Positions 1-9,474 of a stretch of 64,000 nucleotides of DNA are shown piece by piece. Under the pieces are notes generated by a model. It searched no databases and had not been told where the DNA came from. It saw only the letters and a program-made list of their open reading frames with translations. Position 1 is the stretch's first letter, and each line of letters starts with the position of its first letter. The translations under genes were made by a program, and so were the position numbers. This stretch comes from Tomocerus qinae (taxonomy: Eukaryota; Arthropoda; Collembola; Entomobryomorpha; Tomoceridae): the NCBI GenBank assembly GCA_020055645.1, contig CM034546.1:84258001-84322000 (forward strand), in the 5' to 3' direction.

Positions 1-519
1 ACGGTAATGTTCTTGCACAGGAGTATCGTCAATCTTAACTCATGACCAAATGCAGTCAATTAATTGATTGTAGAAGTCTAAATTTTCGATTTTCTCCAAC
101 CGGTATCTGTCAAAGCCAACCTGCACAGGGCATGAAAAAGGCAAAAAGCTACCTTTTTGCCGTTTTGCTTGCCTTTTTGCCTAGCAAAATCAGCAAAAAG
201 GTGCCTTTTTGCTGTTAAATGGGGTAAGTAGCAATTTCGACATGTTAACCAAGGATGGGAACAAGAAATACGATTTTAATAAACAGCAATTCTTAAGTGT
301 CTTCAATAATTCGGTCATTCGTTAGACAATAAGACAATCAAAAATAGCAAACTAACATTGTAAACTATTTTTTAAAAAAACATATAAAGATTATTTTCTG
401 CTACGAAAAAAGCTAATAGAAAATCGGGAAGGCAAGAACCTAAGGCTGTGCTAACCAGTAACAGTCAAATACTGGATATTTTGTTAGAGTTGATAGGGTG
501 GTTGCTAATAATGTCACCA
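1..519. other. Non-coding stretch with a repeat end
   Basis: I see no coding potential here. Around 125-215 a segment beginning CAGGGCATGAAAAAGGC runs into a low-complexity stretch built of 'cctttttgc' and its complement. A very similar start occurs near 46692, and a shorter match near 30704, so this is probably the end of a dispersed repeat. The CAGGG start resembles hAT termini, but I found no partner end or target duplication. Confidence 0.4.
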
Positions 520-1993
520 CGGTCTAGGCTCTCTAGCTCCTAAACGGAGGCTGCTACGGTAATGAAATGAACATCATTGGAAAGAGGACAAAGTGACCAA
601 AGAATTAGTCTGTATGAAAATATTTATTGAGATCGATTGTAATGAGTAATGTGGTAATCAAAATTGCTTAAAATGCTGTATTTTCCCATGTATTATTGTA
701 CACTATTTTAATTAAATTAAAAAAGCTGCTTTCCTTTACTTTCAATACATCGTTTGTATCGCTCTGTGACAGATTGGCAGCTTTTTCTTATCATTTCCAA
801 AGGGATTTGCTGAAATTCCCTTTCTATAGCCACCTTTAGTTCCTCCACGGTCTTTGGCTTAGCTCGACCTAGAAATTGATCATCTTTGTAAACTTGATCT
901 CTTAGAAATCCCCATAAGAAGAAATCAGGAGGGGTGAGATCAGGACTTCGGGGGCACCATTCCAACGTTCCTCCTCGACCTATCCAACGATTGTCAAAAT
1001 TGGTATTTAACCAATTGCGGACTATGTGTCCAAAGTGGGGAGCAGCTCCGTCTTGCTGAAAGAAGACATTTCCACCCAGCTCTCTATCAATCCATTGTTT
1101 TACAAAAGTCTGCAACATTTTCAAGTAACTTTCACTCGTTACTATTCCGGGGAAGAAATACGGCCCAATTATGCCTCCTGAGTAGATCCCAGCCCAGACG
1201 TTAACCCCTTTGCTTTTCAGGGAATTTTCAATTGTTTTATTCGGGTTAACTGGATGCCAAGAGATTTGATTGCGTCTGTTGACGGACCCGTTAAGGTTGA
1301 AATTACACTCGTCAGACCAGACCACATTGTTTATAAAGTTTTGGTCGCCACCAACCAAACATAAGAATTTTTTGCAAAAATTTACTCGCTTAGAATAATC
1401 TTGCATTTTCAACTCCTGCACACTAGTTGGCCTGTAGGGCTTCAGCTTCAATTGTTTTAGACCTCTCCTTATGGAATCGTAGCTCATGTGTAACTGGGCT
1501 TTTGCTTTCCGAATCGACAATCTAGGTTTTTCAAAAAATGATTTTTCCACTCTTCTTAAATTTGCTTCAGTCAGAACTGATATTGGGCGGCCAGGTCGCG
1601 GGCGGTCATGAGCCATAGTTCCCAATTCGGAGAATTTCTCCACGGTTCTCTTTACTGTTTTATAGCACGGCAGTTGGGTCCTAGGGTATCTCTTTTTAAA
1701 CTTACGGATTACTGTATTTATGCTTTTACAGATATTGAATTCATGCACAAGAAAAACACGTTCCTCAATGGTGAGAACCGATATGGACTTGGATAGTTTC
1801 TCCATTTTTGTCGTGTTGAAAATTTAATTTTCGCATAAAAGCCCAACATTATTATAAGGTTTGTTATTTTCATGAATGCAAAATAATAAAACTACTATGG
1901 TAGCCTATTTTGTTGGTCATTTCCTCCTCTTTCTAACGATGGTACTCTCATTTTCGTAGCAGCCTCCGTTTAGGAGCTAGAGAGCCTAGACCG
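520..1993 (-). mobile_element. Complete DD41D mariner-like (rosa-type) transposon
   Basis: Perfect 39-bp inverted repeats lie at 520-558 and 1955-1993. Both contain GGCTCTCTAGCTCCTAAACG and end in the GGAGGCTGCTACG block. A TA dinucleotide, the target of Tc1/mariner elements, sits symmetrically at 525-526 and 1987-1988. If these are the duplicated target, the element proper is 527-1986 (1,460 bp) and the original site was ggtcTAgacc, itself a palindrome. The alternative is that the TIR simply includes those bases. The single internal ORF is intact and on the minus strand. Identical TIRs plus an open ORF suggest recent insertion. Confidence 0.9.
717..1805 (-). CDS. Mariner-superfamily transposase, DD41D type
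   Basis: This is a 362-aa cut-and-paste transposase that would bind the flanking TIRs and move the element into TA sites. The N-terminal ~120 residues are a paired helix-turn-helix region typical of mariner-like proteins, with a GRPR-like hinge (DRPRPGRP) around residues 67-74. The catalytic domain shows D165 in WSDECNF, D252 in FQQDGAAPH and D294 in SPDLTPPDFF. I count 41 residues between the second and third aspartates, the spacing of the DD41D (rosa) group rather than DD34D mariner or DD34E Tc1. Length is normal for the family and there is no internal stop. The start is the first Met of the ORF, inside the element just after its right TIR. It may still be functional. Confidence 0.93.
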   Translation of the reverse strand: MEKLSKSISVLTIEERVFLVHEFNICKSINTVIRKFKKRYPRTQLPCYKTVKRTVEKFSELGTMAHDRPRPGRPISVLTEANLRRVEKSFFEKPRLSIRKAKAQLHMSYDSIRRGLKQLKLKPYRPTSVQELKMQDYSKRVNFCKKFLCLVGGDQNFINNVVWSDECNFNLNGSVNRRNQISWHPVNPNKTIENSLKSKGVNVWAGIYSGGIIGPYFFPGIVTSESYLKMLQTFVKQWIDRELGGNVFFQQDGAAPHFGHIVRNWLNTNFDNRWIGRGGTLEWCPRSPDLTPPDFFLWGFLRDQVYKDDQFLGRAKPKTVEELKVAIEREFQQIPLEMIRKSCQSVTERYKRCIESKGKQLF

Positions 1994-2566
1994 CGTGGAC
2001 ATAATAAGCAATCAGGCTGTATATCTCATATAATATTGTACACAATACGAAGATGTTCGACCTGGCTCATTTTTTATAATACGGTTTGTCACAAATACAT
2101 TATAGTTCATTTTAAAATGTGTAGTATTAGTAATAAATAGCATAATAATCAAAAAAACTAATTAGTATCTGCATATTATCTGAATATTTGAATGTGTAGG
2201 ACGGGACAGTCTACAAAAGTTAGCTTCAATGAAGTTTCACAGGTGGCGGCGGCTACTCCAAAAAGGCAACCATTTTCATTAGTCTAGAACCTATGACCAT
2301 TGCCTAGCAATTCCTATTCCTTAAAAAATGGGTATAGTATCGTTAACTCTAAAATATGGCTCCTGTTTGCCACGGAATCCGTGGCAAACAGAGGTGATGG
2401 CCGACAATGAGGAAAGGTAGAAATAAAGGGAGGCGGCCAATATATCCATGGTTATTATAATAAATTTTGGCCGCCTCCTTTCATTTCTACCTTGCCTCAT
2501 TGTCGGCCATCACCTCTGTTTGCCACGGATTCCGTGGCAAACAGGAGCCATTTTTTAGAGCCAACG

Positions 2567-2606
2567 CACAATGTACATTTTCGTTCTCAAAATGTGACAT
2601 AATTCC
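2567..2606 (+). repeat. Transib left terminal inverted repeat
   Basis: It begins with heptamer CACAATG, followed by TACATTT and, about 28 bases in, by GACATAATTC. It pairs with the right end at 6841-6880, whose complement begins CACAGTG, identical to the consensus RAG recombination heptamer. Identity between the ends is partial, which is normal for Transib. The 5-bp target copy CAACG abuts it at 2562-2566. Confidence 0.85.
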
Positions 2607-3977
2607 GTAGATGGCTATACTTAGATATTTAAAACGATATATAAAATTATTTTTTGTCCATGATAGTTAAGAAATCATATCAGCGAATGAAAACGTACTT
2701 AGTCATAACAAGTTGAACCAACCGACATCCGGTGGGAAAGTCACCCGACAACTGGATATAGAAATGTGGATGTAAAAATTTTTGTAGTAAAACGAAGTAG
2801 GCTTTTTAAAATCAAAATAATAATAGAATAATAAAATAATAAAAGAGTAACAGAGAAATGTCCCTGATTATTAAAACCCGAATGTCGATACAAAATAATG
2901 GCATCATATAAAGTTTAGTATAAAAAGCTATTTACCAATTGTTAAATATTTAAGTTTTTACCCATATTTTATTGATTTCGTAAGTTTATCAATGTTGTAT
3001 GGCGCTGATATTAAGTCAGCTTAGCACAGTGACTCCAGCCAGCAGCTGAGAAAGTATTAGAAAAATAAGCAAAAATTCTTTCAAACTGATTAAAATTCCC
3101 AATAACTATCGCAATGATGTGGTATTACGTATTACATTGTTTTAACCTCGGATCCATTCCTTGAGTTGCTCAATGAAAAAGGCAGTGCCTTTCCTTTAGG
3201 GAGAATGAGACTGGTTTGGTGTGGAAACCTATACCACACACATCGCATTGTTTTTAAAAGGAGAAGGCACTTTCTTTTTTATTTTTGACTCAACGAATAA
3301 TGGAGTCAAAGTTAAAAGAATCATATATTACTACTTTTTTCATACTTAAAGAAAATCAAATATTGAAAAAGGACATACATAGTGGTAGTAGCTAATTTAA
3401 ATTAGATTGGTTGTTATTAGATTAGAATTAAGGGTCCAACATCCAATAAAAACTTATATGACAAATATGAACAACTAAATGGTGGTTACCTTTAAAATCA
3501 CTCAGTTTAGTTTATGTAGAAATAAATGTGTCTCAGAAACGTATGCAAGCGCAAGACATGATGCCATATGGTTAACATTAAATTAATTATTACCTATTTT
3601 GTATAGTGTAAATCTAATAGTAATGCATAAATTAAAAAACCTAAACCATGACTTTTTACTGCTCATATTAAAATCAATTGTCTCCCTCTGGTGGGAAACT
3701 TTGTTGAAAAAATAATTGATAATTGTCTCTTTTGTTTATTTTTTAGTAGGAATTTAATGCTTTATTAAAGCCATAAAACTTTTATTAACAACTTTATACG
3801 AACACATTAAAATAAATTAATTGAGATATTAAAAATCTAAGAGATGATGAAAATTGGTAACAATCTGTATCGCCTTACATATTGGCAGATTAACTTAAGA
3901 TTGTAAGGTAAAGTTAATTATGAAATAAAGCTAGGATAAATAAATGGTCAAGCAGGTCAGATTATTTTGCTTCTTCT

Positions 3978-4652
3978 CTAAATATTTGGAATTGAAAAAA
4001 TTTCGTCCTCACAATCAAGAATAATGTCATCTAACTCTATTTCGTAGGAATCTTCTTCGTTGTGTTCTAAAAATAGAACTTCGCCACTTCTTTCCGTTTC
4101 AACACATTCCGGTAAATCTAATAAATCCATAACTTCATTCGGATATGGTAATCGTTTTTGAGACTTCAGTCGGTTATTCAACGACAAACTTGAAATTAAT
4201 GGATCGGATGTATCCAGTGATCTGCAAAATACATCCCACAAATTGTCTTTTCTGCTGGTTTTACGAGCATTAAAAAGTCTGTATCTTTTATAGTATTTAT
4301 TCCGAGATTCTCCACCCTCTTCACCCATGACCCCTAATGGCAAAACGCTGTTTTTAATGATATCTCCTCCATGAATTAACACCTTGTGTACTGTAACAGG
4401 TAAATAGAACCAGTCATAGTGGAGAAGATAAAATTCATATAAATTCTTGCAAAAAATGTCAAACCTTTCTGCATGTATTGGTAGATGAGCAGAAAGTGTG
4501 ATTAGGATTGTTCGCAAATCCTTAACTAAACGGACATTTAGACCCAAAATATCAGCAAATTCTTCAAAATTTGCAAAAGCTCTTCTTGCTGTATTTCCGT
4601 CGTTACTGTTGCCACTTCCCCCAGGATTTGGGTAATCGACTCTTAATCCCAT
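3978..4652 (-). CDS. Transib transposase, C-terminal part (frame-shifted)
   Basis: This 224-aa ORF carries the last third of the transposase. It opens with GLRVDYPNPGGSGNSNDGN (2-20) and TARR, the Transib-specific region. Near residue 89, VHKVLIHGGDII matches the RAG1 segment before the catalytic Glu. GEEGGESRNKYYKRYR contains the third catalytic residue (E112 by alignment to the RAG1 SEGNESGNK motif), followed by FNARK. The tail is acidic. The ATG at 4652 need not be a real start, because family members are one continuous protein. The break falls in AAAAAA, so a one-base loss is the simplest reading; programmed -1 slippage or an assembly error are alternatives. Confidence 0.85.
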   Translation of the reverse strand: MGLRVDYPNPGGSGNSNDGNTARRAFANFEEFADILGLNVRLVKDLRTILITLSAHLPIHAERFDIFCKNLYEFYLLHYDWFYLPVTVHKVLIHGGDIIKNSVLPLGVMGEEGGESRNKYYKRYRLFNARKTSRKDNLWDVFCRSLDTSDPLISSLSLNNRLKSQKRLPYPNEVMDLLDLPECVETERSGEVLFLEHNEEDSYEIELDDIILDCEDEIFSIPNI

Positions 4653-6166
4653 TTTTTGCGACAGCGTTTCCTGTAAATGTATTTTACGGTCTTTGTATTC
4701 GGATTTATTGCATCTCCATTTCTTTTTTCCAATTTATATGAAAGGTGAAGGCAGAATTCAAAAAACCGTATCCATGCATGAAGAGGAGAAATTCCATATT
4801 GTAAGGAATCGGGTGTTGGTTTAAATTTTTTTGTGCCCACATTTTTCGAAATATTGAAATCAGTAGGGTTAGATTTGCAGAGTGGGCATGTCTGTGCTGA
4901 AGCAGTTTTAAGAACTGTGCTTAAAACTTTTCCATCTATAATAGTCATGTGCATCTCAAAATTAATTTTTAATTTGTGTTCCTTGTTTAGTTCAATTTCA
5001 AAAGAGATTAAATTTCGAATTTCATCATCCATTAATTTTTTTTCAAGCTTTATCAATTCAAAAGTTTCTTTCACGAATTTTAATTTTACAGGGCGACAAA
5101 ATCTTATTGAATGAGGTGTTTTATTTTGCCAGTACACTGTACCTGGATCTTGCTCATCTTTGCTAGTCAACATAAGAGGAATAAGTGTAGTTGCAAATAA
5201 ATGAGAGTCATTTGGCTTCGAAGAATCTGTTTCTCCAAATTTGATTTTGTACTGTGACTGGCCTGAACTTCCATCGAAACCCCAGGAACAAATTAATACA
5301 CAATCAGAAATATTTTTCCCCTTGCTTTGGAGGTCATTTAAAATGCTTTCAGGATTAATGTTAATAATGCGCCGAGCTGTATGTTGTAGCAAATCCTGTA
5401 GTGGCACAGAAGCAATTGTTTCTGAAATTTGCAATGTCTGTATACCTGGACGGCAATTTAATTTTTCCATTGCAATAATGTTGTAGTTGGGCAAAAAGTT
5501 GTATCCACTCTTTTTTGCGCAATCTCTAATTTTGTTATAGACAGAAACAGAAATACCTGTATCCAAAATTAAAGCCAAGGCAGATGTAGGGGAACATTTT
5601 TTAAAGCCATCGGGTGTAGAGTTTATTTTTTTAAGATTTTTTTCCGCCCGATTTGGAGTCATTAAAGACTTCTTAATAATGCTTGCAAAGGGTCTTTTAC
5701 TAGGAGATCTTTTTGCTAATTGTGCGGTAGCTTTCAGTATTTGATCAGTTGGCATTTTCTCCACCAATTTTACTAAGGCATTTATATGTCGAAGTTTTTG
5801 CCGTTCGCCTTTGTTCGACCAATCTTTTGACGGACGACCAGCATTTTTCTTTGAAATTTTTGGCTGTAAATTTGTTTTTACTCGAAATTTTTTGGTCAAC
5901 CAATCAGAATGTTTGATTTTGAAATTCTCCCAAGATAATTTTTCAGCTTTAATTATTTTACAGTAATCACTTTTTACCTTTGCGATTCGTCGTTGAATTA
6001 TTGTCTTTTCTTTTGCAGAGATGTTTTCTTCCAATTGCGGCAAAAGCTTTCCCATGCAGTCTTCGGTTATTTGTCTCGAATTCCTGCCATTTTTTCTAAA
6101 AATTTCTATGAGATCTTCATGCGTGGTGTTCGTATCGATATAATCTTCGTCATAGTAAGCTGCCAT
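4643..6166 (-). CDS. Transib transposase, N-terminal and central part
   Basis: This 507-aa ORF encodes the first two thirds of a RAG1/Transib-type transposase. The first ~190 residues are basic and contain a GRPSKDW segment at 110-116, resembling a DNA-binding hook. The RNase H-like core begins with WGFDGSSGQSQYK, giving D298 as the first catalytic aspartate. IDGK at 410-413 gives D411 as the probable second. The 113-residue spacing is close to the D600-D708 spacing of RAG1. A CPLC zinc-binding pair follows at 427-430, as in RAG1, then HAWIRFFEFCLHLSYKL (463-479), a family signature. The ORF stops just after a six-A run. The C-terminal third lies in the -1 frame in the next ORF, overlapping by 10 bases. 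Confidence 0.88.
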   Translation of the reverse strand: MAAYYDEDYIDTNTTHEDLIEIFRKNGRNSRQITEDCMGKLLPQLEENISAKEKTIIQRRIAKVKSDYCKIIKAEKLSWENFKIKHSDWLTKKFRVKTNLQPKISKKNAGRPSKDWSNKGERQKLRHINALVKLVEKMPTDQILKATAQLAKRSPSKRPFASIIKKSLMTPNRAEKNLKKINSTPDGFKKCSPTSALALILDTGISVSVYNKIRDCAKKSGYNFLPNYNIIAMEKLNCRPGIQTLQISETIASVPLQDLLQHTARRIININPESILNDLQSKGKNISDCVLICSWGFDGSSGQSQYKIKFGETDSSKPNDSHLFATTLIPLMLTSKDEQDPGTVYWQNKTPHSIRFCRPVKLKFVKETFELIKLEKKLMDDEIRNLISFEIELNKEHKLKINFEMHMTIIDGKVLSTVLKTASAQTCPLCKSNPTDFNISKNVGTKKFKPTPDSLQYGISPLHAWIRFFEFCLHLSYKLEKRNGDAINPNTKTVKYIYRKRCRKKWD

Positions 6167-6840
6167 AGTAAAATGTCCACCAACACGAAAATACTTTATG
6201 TGTCTTAAAAATAAAACCGTTTGTCAAATGAACAACAAAGCGTCAAGTTGATTTCATGGTTTTTGTCTGCATTGCGAAAACAGGATACGATCAACATGAC
6301 ATTGAATTTAGAATTTTTTATTTGGGTGGGGCTAAAATAGTTAATTTTCACACTATTATAAGTTATTTATTAGTAACATTTTGTTGTCAGCGAATTTCGT
6401 TTAGCGAAATATATTTTTTCAACAAAAAGTATAAATAGGTATGAGTTTCGCGGGTTAAGCAGGGAAATCTACAAATAAGAATGATATAAGACCCATATGG
6501 CTGTCGGGTACCTTTTCGGACTCAGTCCCAAATTTTAACTACGCCAAACTCGGCCTACGAAAAATTTCGGTTAAATTTGATTTTATAAAAAAATTCTGCA
6601 GGGTCATTTTTACCTTTTTGATTTAACTTCAAGCCCCCGTACTTTGGAGTACAGAGTTAAAACCTTAAATGAAGTTTATAATGTGAAATCCCACACAAAA
6701 ATATTTTAAGGTTTACTTTGGTCGTATTTTTACTTTACTTAACGATAATAAAATTCAATAAAATTTAAAATCAACATGGTTTAGACATTTATTTGTCATT
6801 TTAAATAAAAAAAACATCGAAAATCAAGAAATATTTTTGC

Positions 6841-6880
6841 GAATTATGTCGAATTTTAAGCATAGTAAATGGACACTGTG
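6841..6880 (-). repeat. Transib right terminal inverted repeat
   Basis: Read on the minus strand it starts CACAGTGTCCATTT and later has GACATAATTC, matching the left end. The target copy CAACG follows at 6881-6885. This is the transposase-proximal end, so the promoter is expected between here and the start codon at 6166. Confidence 0.85.
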
Positions 6881-6944
6881 CAACGATACTATACCAATTT
6901 GCCCAGGAATAGGAATTGCTAGGCAATGGGTATAGGTTCTAGAC

Positions 6945-7707
6945 AACCTTTTTCATGCCTTGAACCTGCGAGATTCTCAGGCACTTTGGATTTTTTGTGT
7001 TGCTTTCTGTTATGGGGTCACAATTTCAATGCTCATCCCCATAGGAAAATTACCACCATGTGGAGTCACACAGCTAAGCAAAAAAAATTCAGACTATGCC
7101 TGGAATTCCAAACCTTGGGTCAAACCACTATTGTCATTTAGATTGTTTTCAGCCGAATGCCGAATCTAAATTTTCTGAAAGATATTCATTTTCTTTCGTA
7201 TGCAGTCTGGTATTTTCATAACTTTTAGTCCATTTCAGGAAAACCTTTTTGAATCACGCCAAGGATTTTCAATATTATAATTTACAGTATTTGTTTATTA
7301 ATTGTACTTTATTTATTAATTTGCGTGAAAAGACGATTTTGAATTTAGTAATTTCAACCGGGAGACTGGGGCATATATGTTTTTTTAATTTACGCCATAT
7401 TCTGGTTATCCAGAAACTATTTTTCCTTGTTTTCTGGTTTTCATCGCGTCTGCTTATGAGTTTTTTTAAGTTTTTACGTTTTAATTTATTTTGTAGTTTT
7501 TATTGTTAATATGTAATGTAGTTCTATTGAACGTTATGGCGGCATAAGTGAGAATATGTAGGGATGTTGTACACAAAACAATATTTTTCCATTCCTGGAA
7601 TATCTATAAAAATTTCTGTCCCCGGAGTCTTTTTCAAGTTTTAAGAATAATTTCCATCCCTAGAATATTCCCCAATTTCGGAAATCTTTTTTTGTCTCTG
7701 TAACCTT
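6945..7707. other. Non-coding, weak hairpin remnant
   Basis: Around 6970-7115, 'ggcactttggattttt' and 'aaaaaaattcagactatgcc' form a loose inverted repeat resembling the diverged hairpin at 13570-13810. The rest is AT-rich, with no convincing coding sequence. Confidence 0.35.
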
Positions 7708-8215
7708 TATATACCAGTGCAAGGTATATCATTTATTCAAAAAAAAATTATTATTAATATACTCTATCGAATGGTATCAGAGTATTGGTTTTCTGGGGGG
7801 CTCTGCCCTCCAACCCCCGCAAAAGAAATGAAAGGTGAGTGTTATGGTAGCAGTTGTACCACGGTGCCAGTAGTAATTCAAACTTTCCTGTTCGAATTAT
7901 CAATTCGCGACCTTTTTCAAATAATAACCGAAGTGAAAATCGCTTCTGATTGGTGGATGCATTTTTAAAATTGACCAATCAGAACACAGAATTCCATGGC
8001 AAAATTTTATATGATTTTCATAAATCATTACAAAGGGAAATATTTATTTCAACACTGAACTTTGACTACGTACGTGTGATAGGAAAATACGGACCTACAC
8101 TTTTAGCATCATCTCAAACTAATATACACTGTACTCAACACTATGATGTAATTAAATTGGATTAACTTGAACTTGAACAGTGAACTCGAAACTGTGAAAA
8201 GGTTACAATACACTG
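7708..8215 (+). repeat. Dispersed repeat, copy 1
   Basis: The segment 7930-8210 is closely matched at 42385-42770. Shared landmarks include 'tgattggtggatgcattttt', 'aaattccatggcaaaa' and 'cactgtactcaac.ctatgat', ending in 'acttgaacagtgaa...gaaaaggtta'. A shorter piece recurs at 16705-16765, and a reversed terminal piece at 11795-11835. It is non-coding; ORFs in it are incidental. The end contains one unit of the motif that is tandemly expanded at 42641-42761. Confidence 0.7.
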
Positions 8216-8302
8216 TTATATAGACTAACTAAATTACTTGCTGGACTGAAAATGTTATGATTATATGTTTGTTCAGGTTCAGACTGTTTATAGTAGTGAA
8301 GT

Positions 8303-8879
8303 CACAGTATTTTGATCCCCATGGCTACTCCCCCACATACAGTAATGCCCTACCCAAGGAGCTTGGACGGTTAATAAGGAGAGCCAAGTAGAGAATTGCC
8401 CGTAAGGGATTTTCAAGATCTATAAGGGACATTTTATCCCTAATTTTATGTGAATATCTGGTTGCTATGCTGTTGGAAACGTATTAAATTATTAGAGGAT
8501 AGCAAGTGAGACATGAATGTTTATAGCAGATTGATAAAGACAGGGGTAGGGGACGTTTTCCAAAAAACGTCCCTTATAAATCTTCAAATTCGCTTATAGT
8601 AAAATTCCCTACTCGGCTCTCCTGATAAAGCGCAACTATACTATGGCAACGTCCATGCTCCTTGGCCCTATAACAAAAATTTTGCACCCAAGTTGGAGGA
8701 GTTAATTGCATTGGCAACTTGGGTGTGGATTCTGCAAACTGCTGTTACTATTGACTCCACGTGTTGAGCAGCCACACAAGACCCCATTCAAAAATCGGAA
8801 CTTGGGTGCAAAATTTTTGTTATTTTGGGTAGGGCATTACTGTATGTGGGGGAGTAGCCATGGGGATCAAAATACTGTG
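8303..8879. mobile_element. 577-bp MITE with 8-bp target duplication
   Basis: Inverted ends begin CACAGTATTTTGATCC and stay identical for roughly 50 bp through GTAATGCCCTACCCA. Exact 8-bp direct repeats AGTGAAGT flank it at 8295-8302 and 8880-8887. An 8-bp duplication is typical of hAT (also P and Merlin) elements. There is no transposase inside. The internal part has a second inverted motif around 'cccaagtt.gaggag' and 'ttgggtgcaaaattttt' (8680-8820). Confidence 0.85.
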
Positions 8880-8978
8880 AGTGAAGTAATAGTCAAATTT
8901 GTAACTCATGCAAGCAGTTGCTCTGTTCAGCAAGTAAAGTTAAAGTTAGTCTATAATAGTCTATTCAAAGTTGCCTGT

Positions 8979-9460
8979 ATTGTTACCACAGCTCAACGTC
9001 TAAGTACAGGGCAAGACAGGATCCATTATCGTCATATAAACAGTAAAATTACTGACTTTTGTCGAAGTCAGAGCTGTCCCCGGTAAGGCCTATGTTAAAT
9101 TGAAAACAACGTATGTGAGGCTGTCACAACGTCCTGCCCTGTGAGAAAGTCATTTTGGATATCATCTCTAGGCTGTTTCCATAGGGGTGTAAAAAACAGA
9201 TTAAATTGGTAAACTTAAATGGAGATTGACCAATTTGATCTGTTTTTCACACCCCTATGGAAACAGCCTAGAGATGATATCCAAAATGACTTTCTCACAG
9301 GGCAGGACGTTGTGACAGCCTCACATACGTTGTTTTCAATTTAACATAGGCCTTACCGGGGACAGCTCTGACTTCGACAAAAGTCAGTAATTTTACTGTT
9401 TATATGACGATAATGGATCCTGTCTTGCCCTGTACTTAGACGTTGAGCTGTTGTAACAAT
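8979..9460. repeat. Long hairpin MITE, ~240-bp arms
   Basis: The segment is one near-perfect palindrome centred near 9220, from ATTGTTACCACAGCTCAACG on the left to its complement on the right, with a short loop near 'ggtaaacttaaatggagattgacc'. Mirror-image ORFs at 8706-9086 (+) and 9353-9652 (-) share their C-terminal residues for this reason only. The block 'aaagtcattttggatat..atc' followed by 'taggctgtttcc' recurs in the large palindrome at 18.5-20.5 kb and near 33600, so they belong to one family. Confidence 0.85.
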
Positions 9461-9474
9461 AGTCATAGTGAGAC

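Larger units (their letters stand above)
2567..6880 (-). mobile_element. Transib DNA transposon (RAG1-like), complete ends
   Basis: The 4,314-bp element starts CACAATGTACATTT at 2567 and ends with the complement of CACAGTGTCCATTT at 6880. It is flanked by exact 5-bp direct repeats CAACG at 2562-2566 and 6881-6885. A 5-bp duplication and a CACAATG-like heptamer are hallmarks of Transib, the superfamily from which RAG1 and its recombination signals are thought to derive. The ends stay similar for about 40 bp, including GACATAATTC. The right end is the 5' end of the transposase, which lies on the minus strand in two overlapping frames. The rest (2607-3977 and 6167-6840) is AT-rich and non-coding. 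Confidence 0.9.
2282..6944. mobile_element. Palindromic MITE, split by a Transib insertion
   Basis: The ends are inverted copies: GTCTAGAACC at 2282 and its complement ending at 6944, each followed by a matching ~60-bp arm containing GCCTAGCAATTCCTATTCC and GTATAGTATCGTT. Inside the left part, 2348-2560 folds back almost perfectly around the centre 'ccatggttattataataaa'. Removing 2567-6880 and one CAACG copy leaves a roughly 344-bp element that is one long hairpin. It is non-coding and therefore non-autonomous. A half copy of the same family lies at 15636-15800, and a matching terminus at 20600-20668. Confidence 0.82.
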
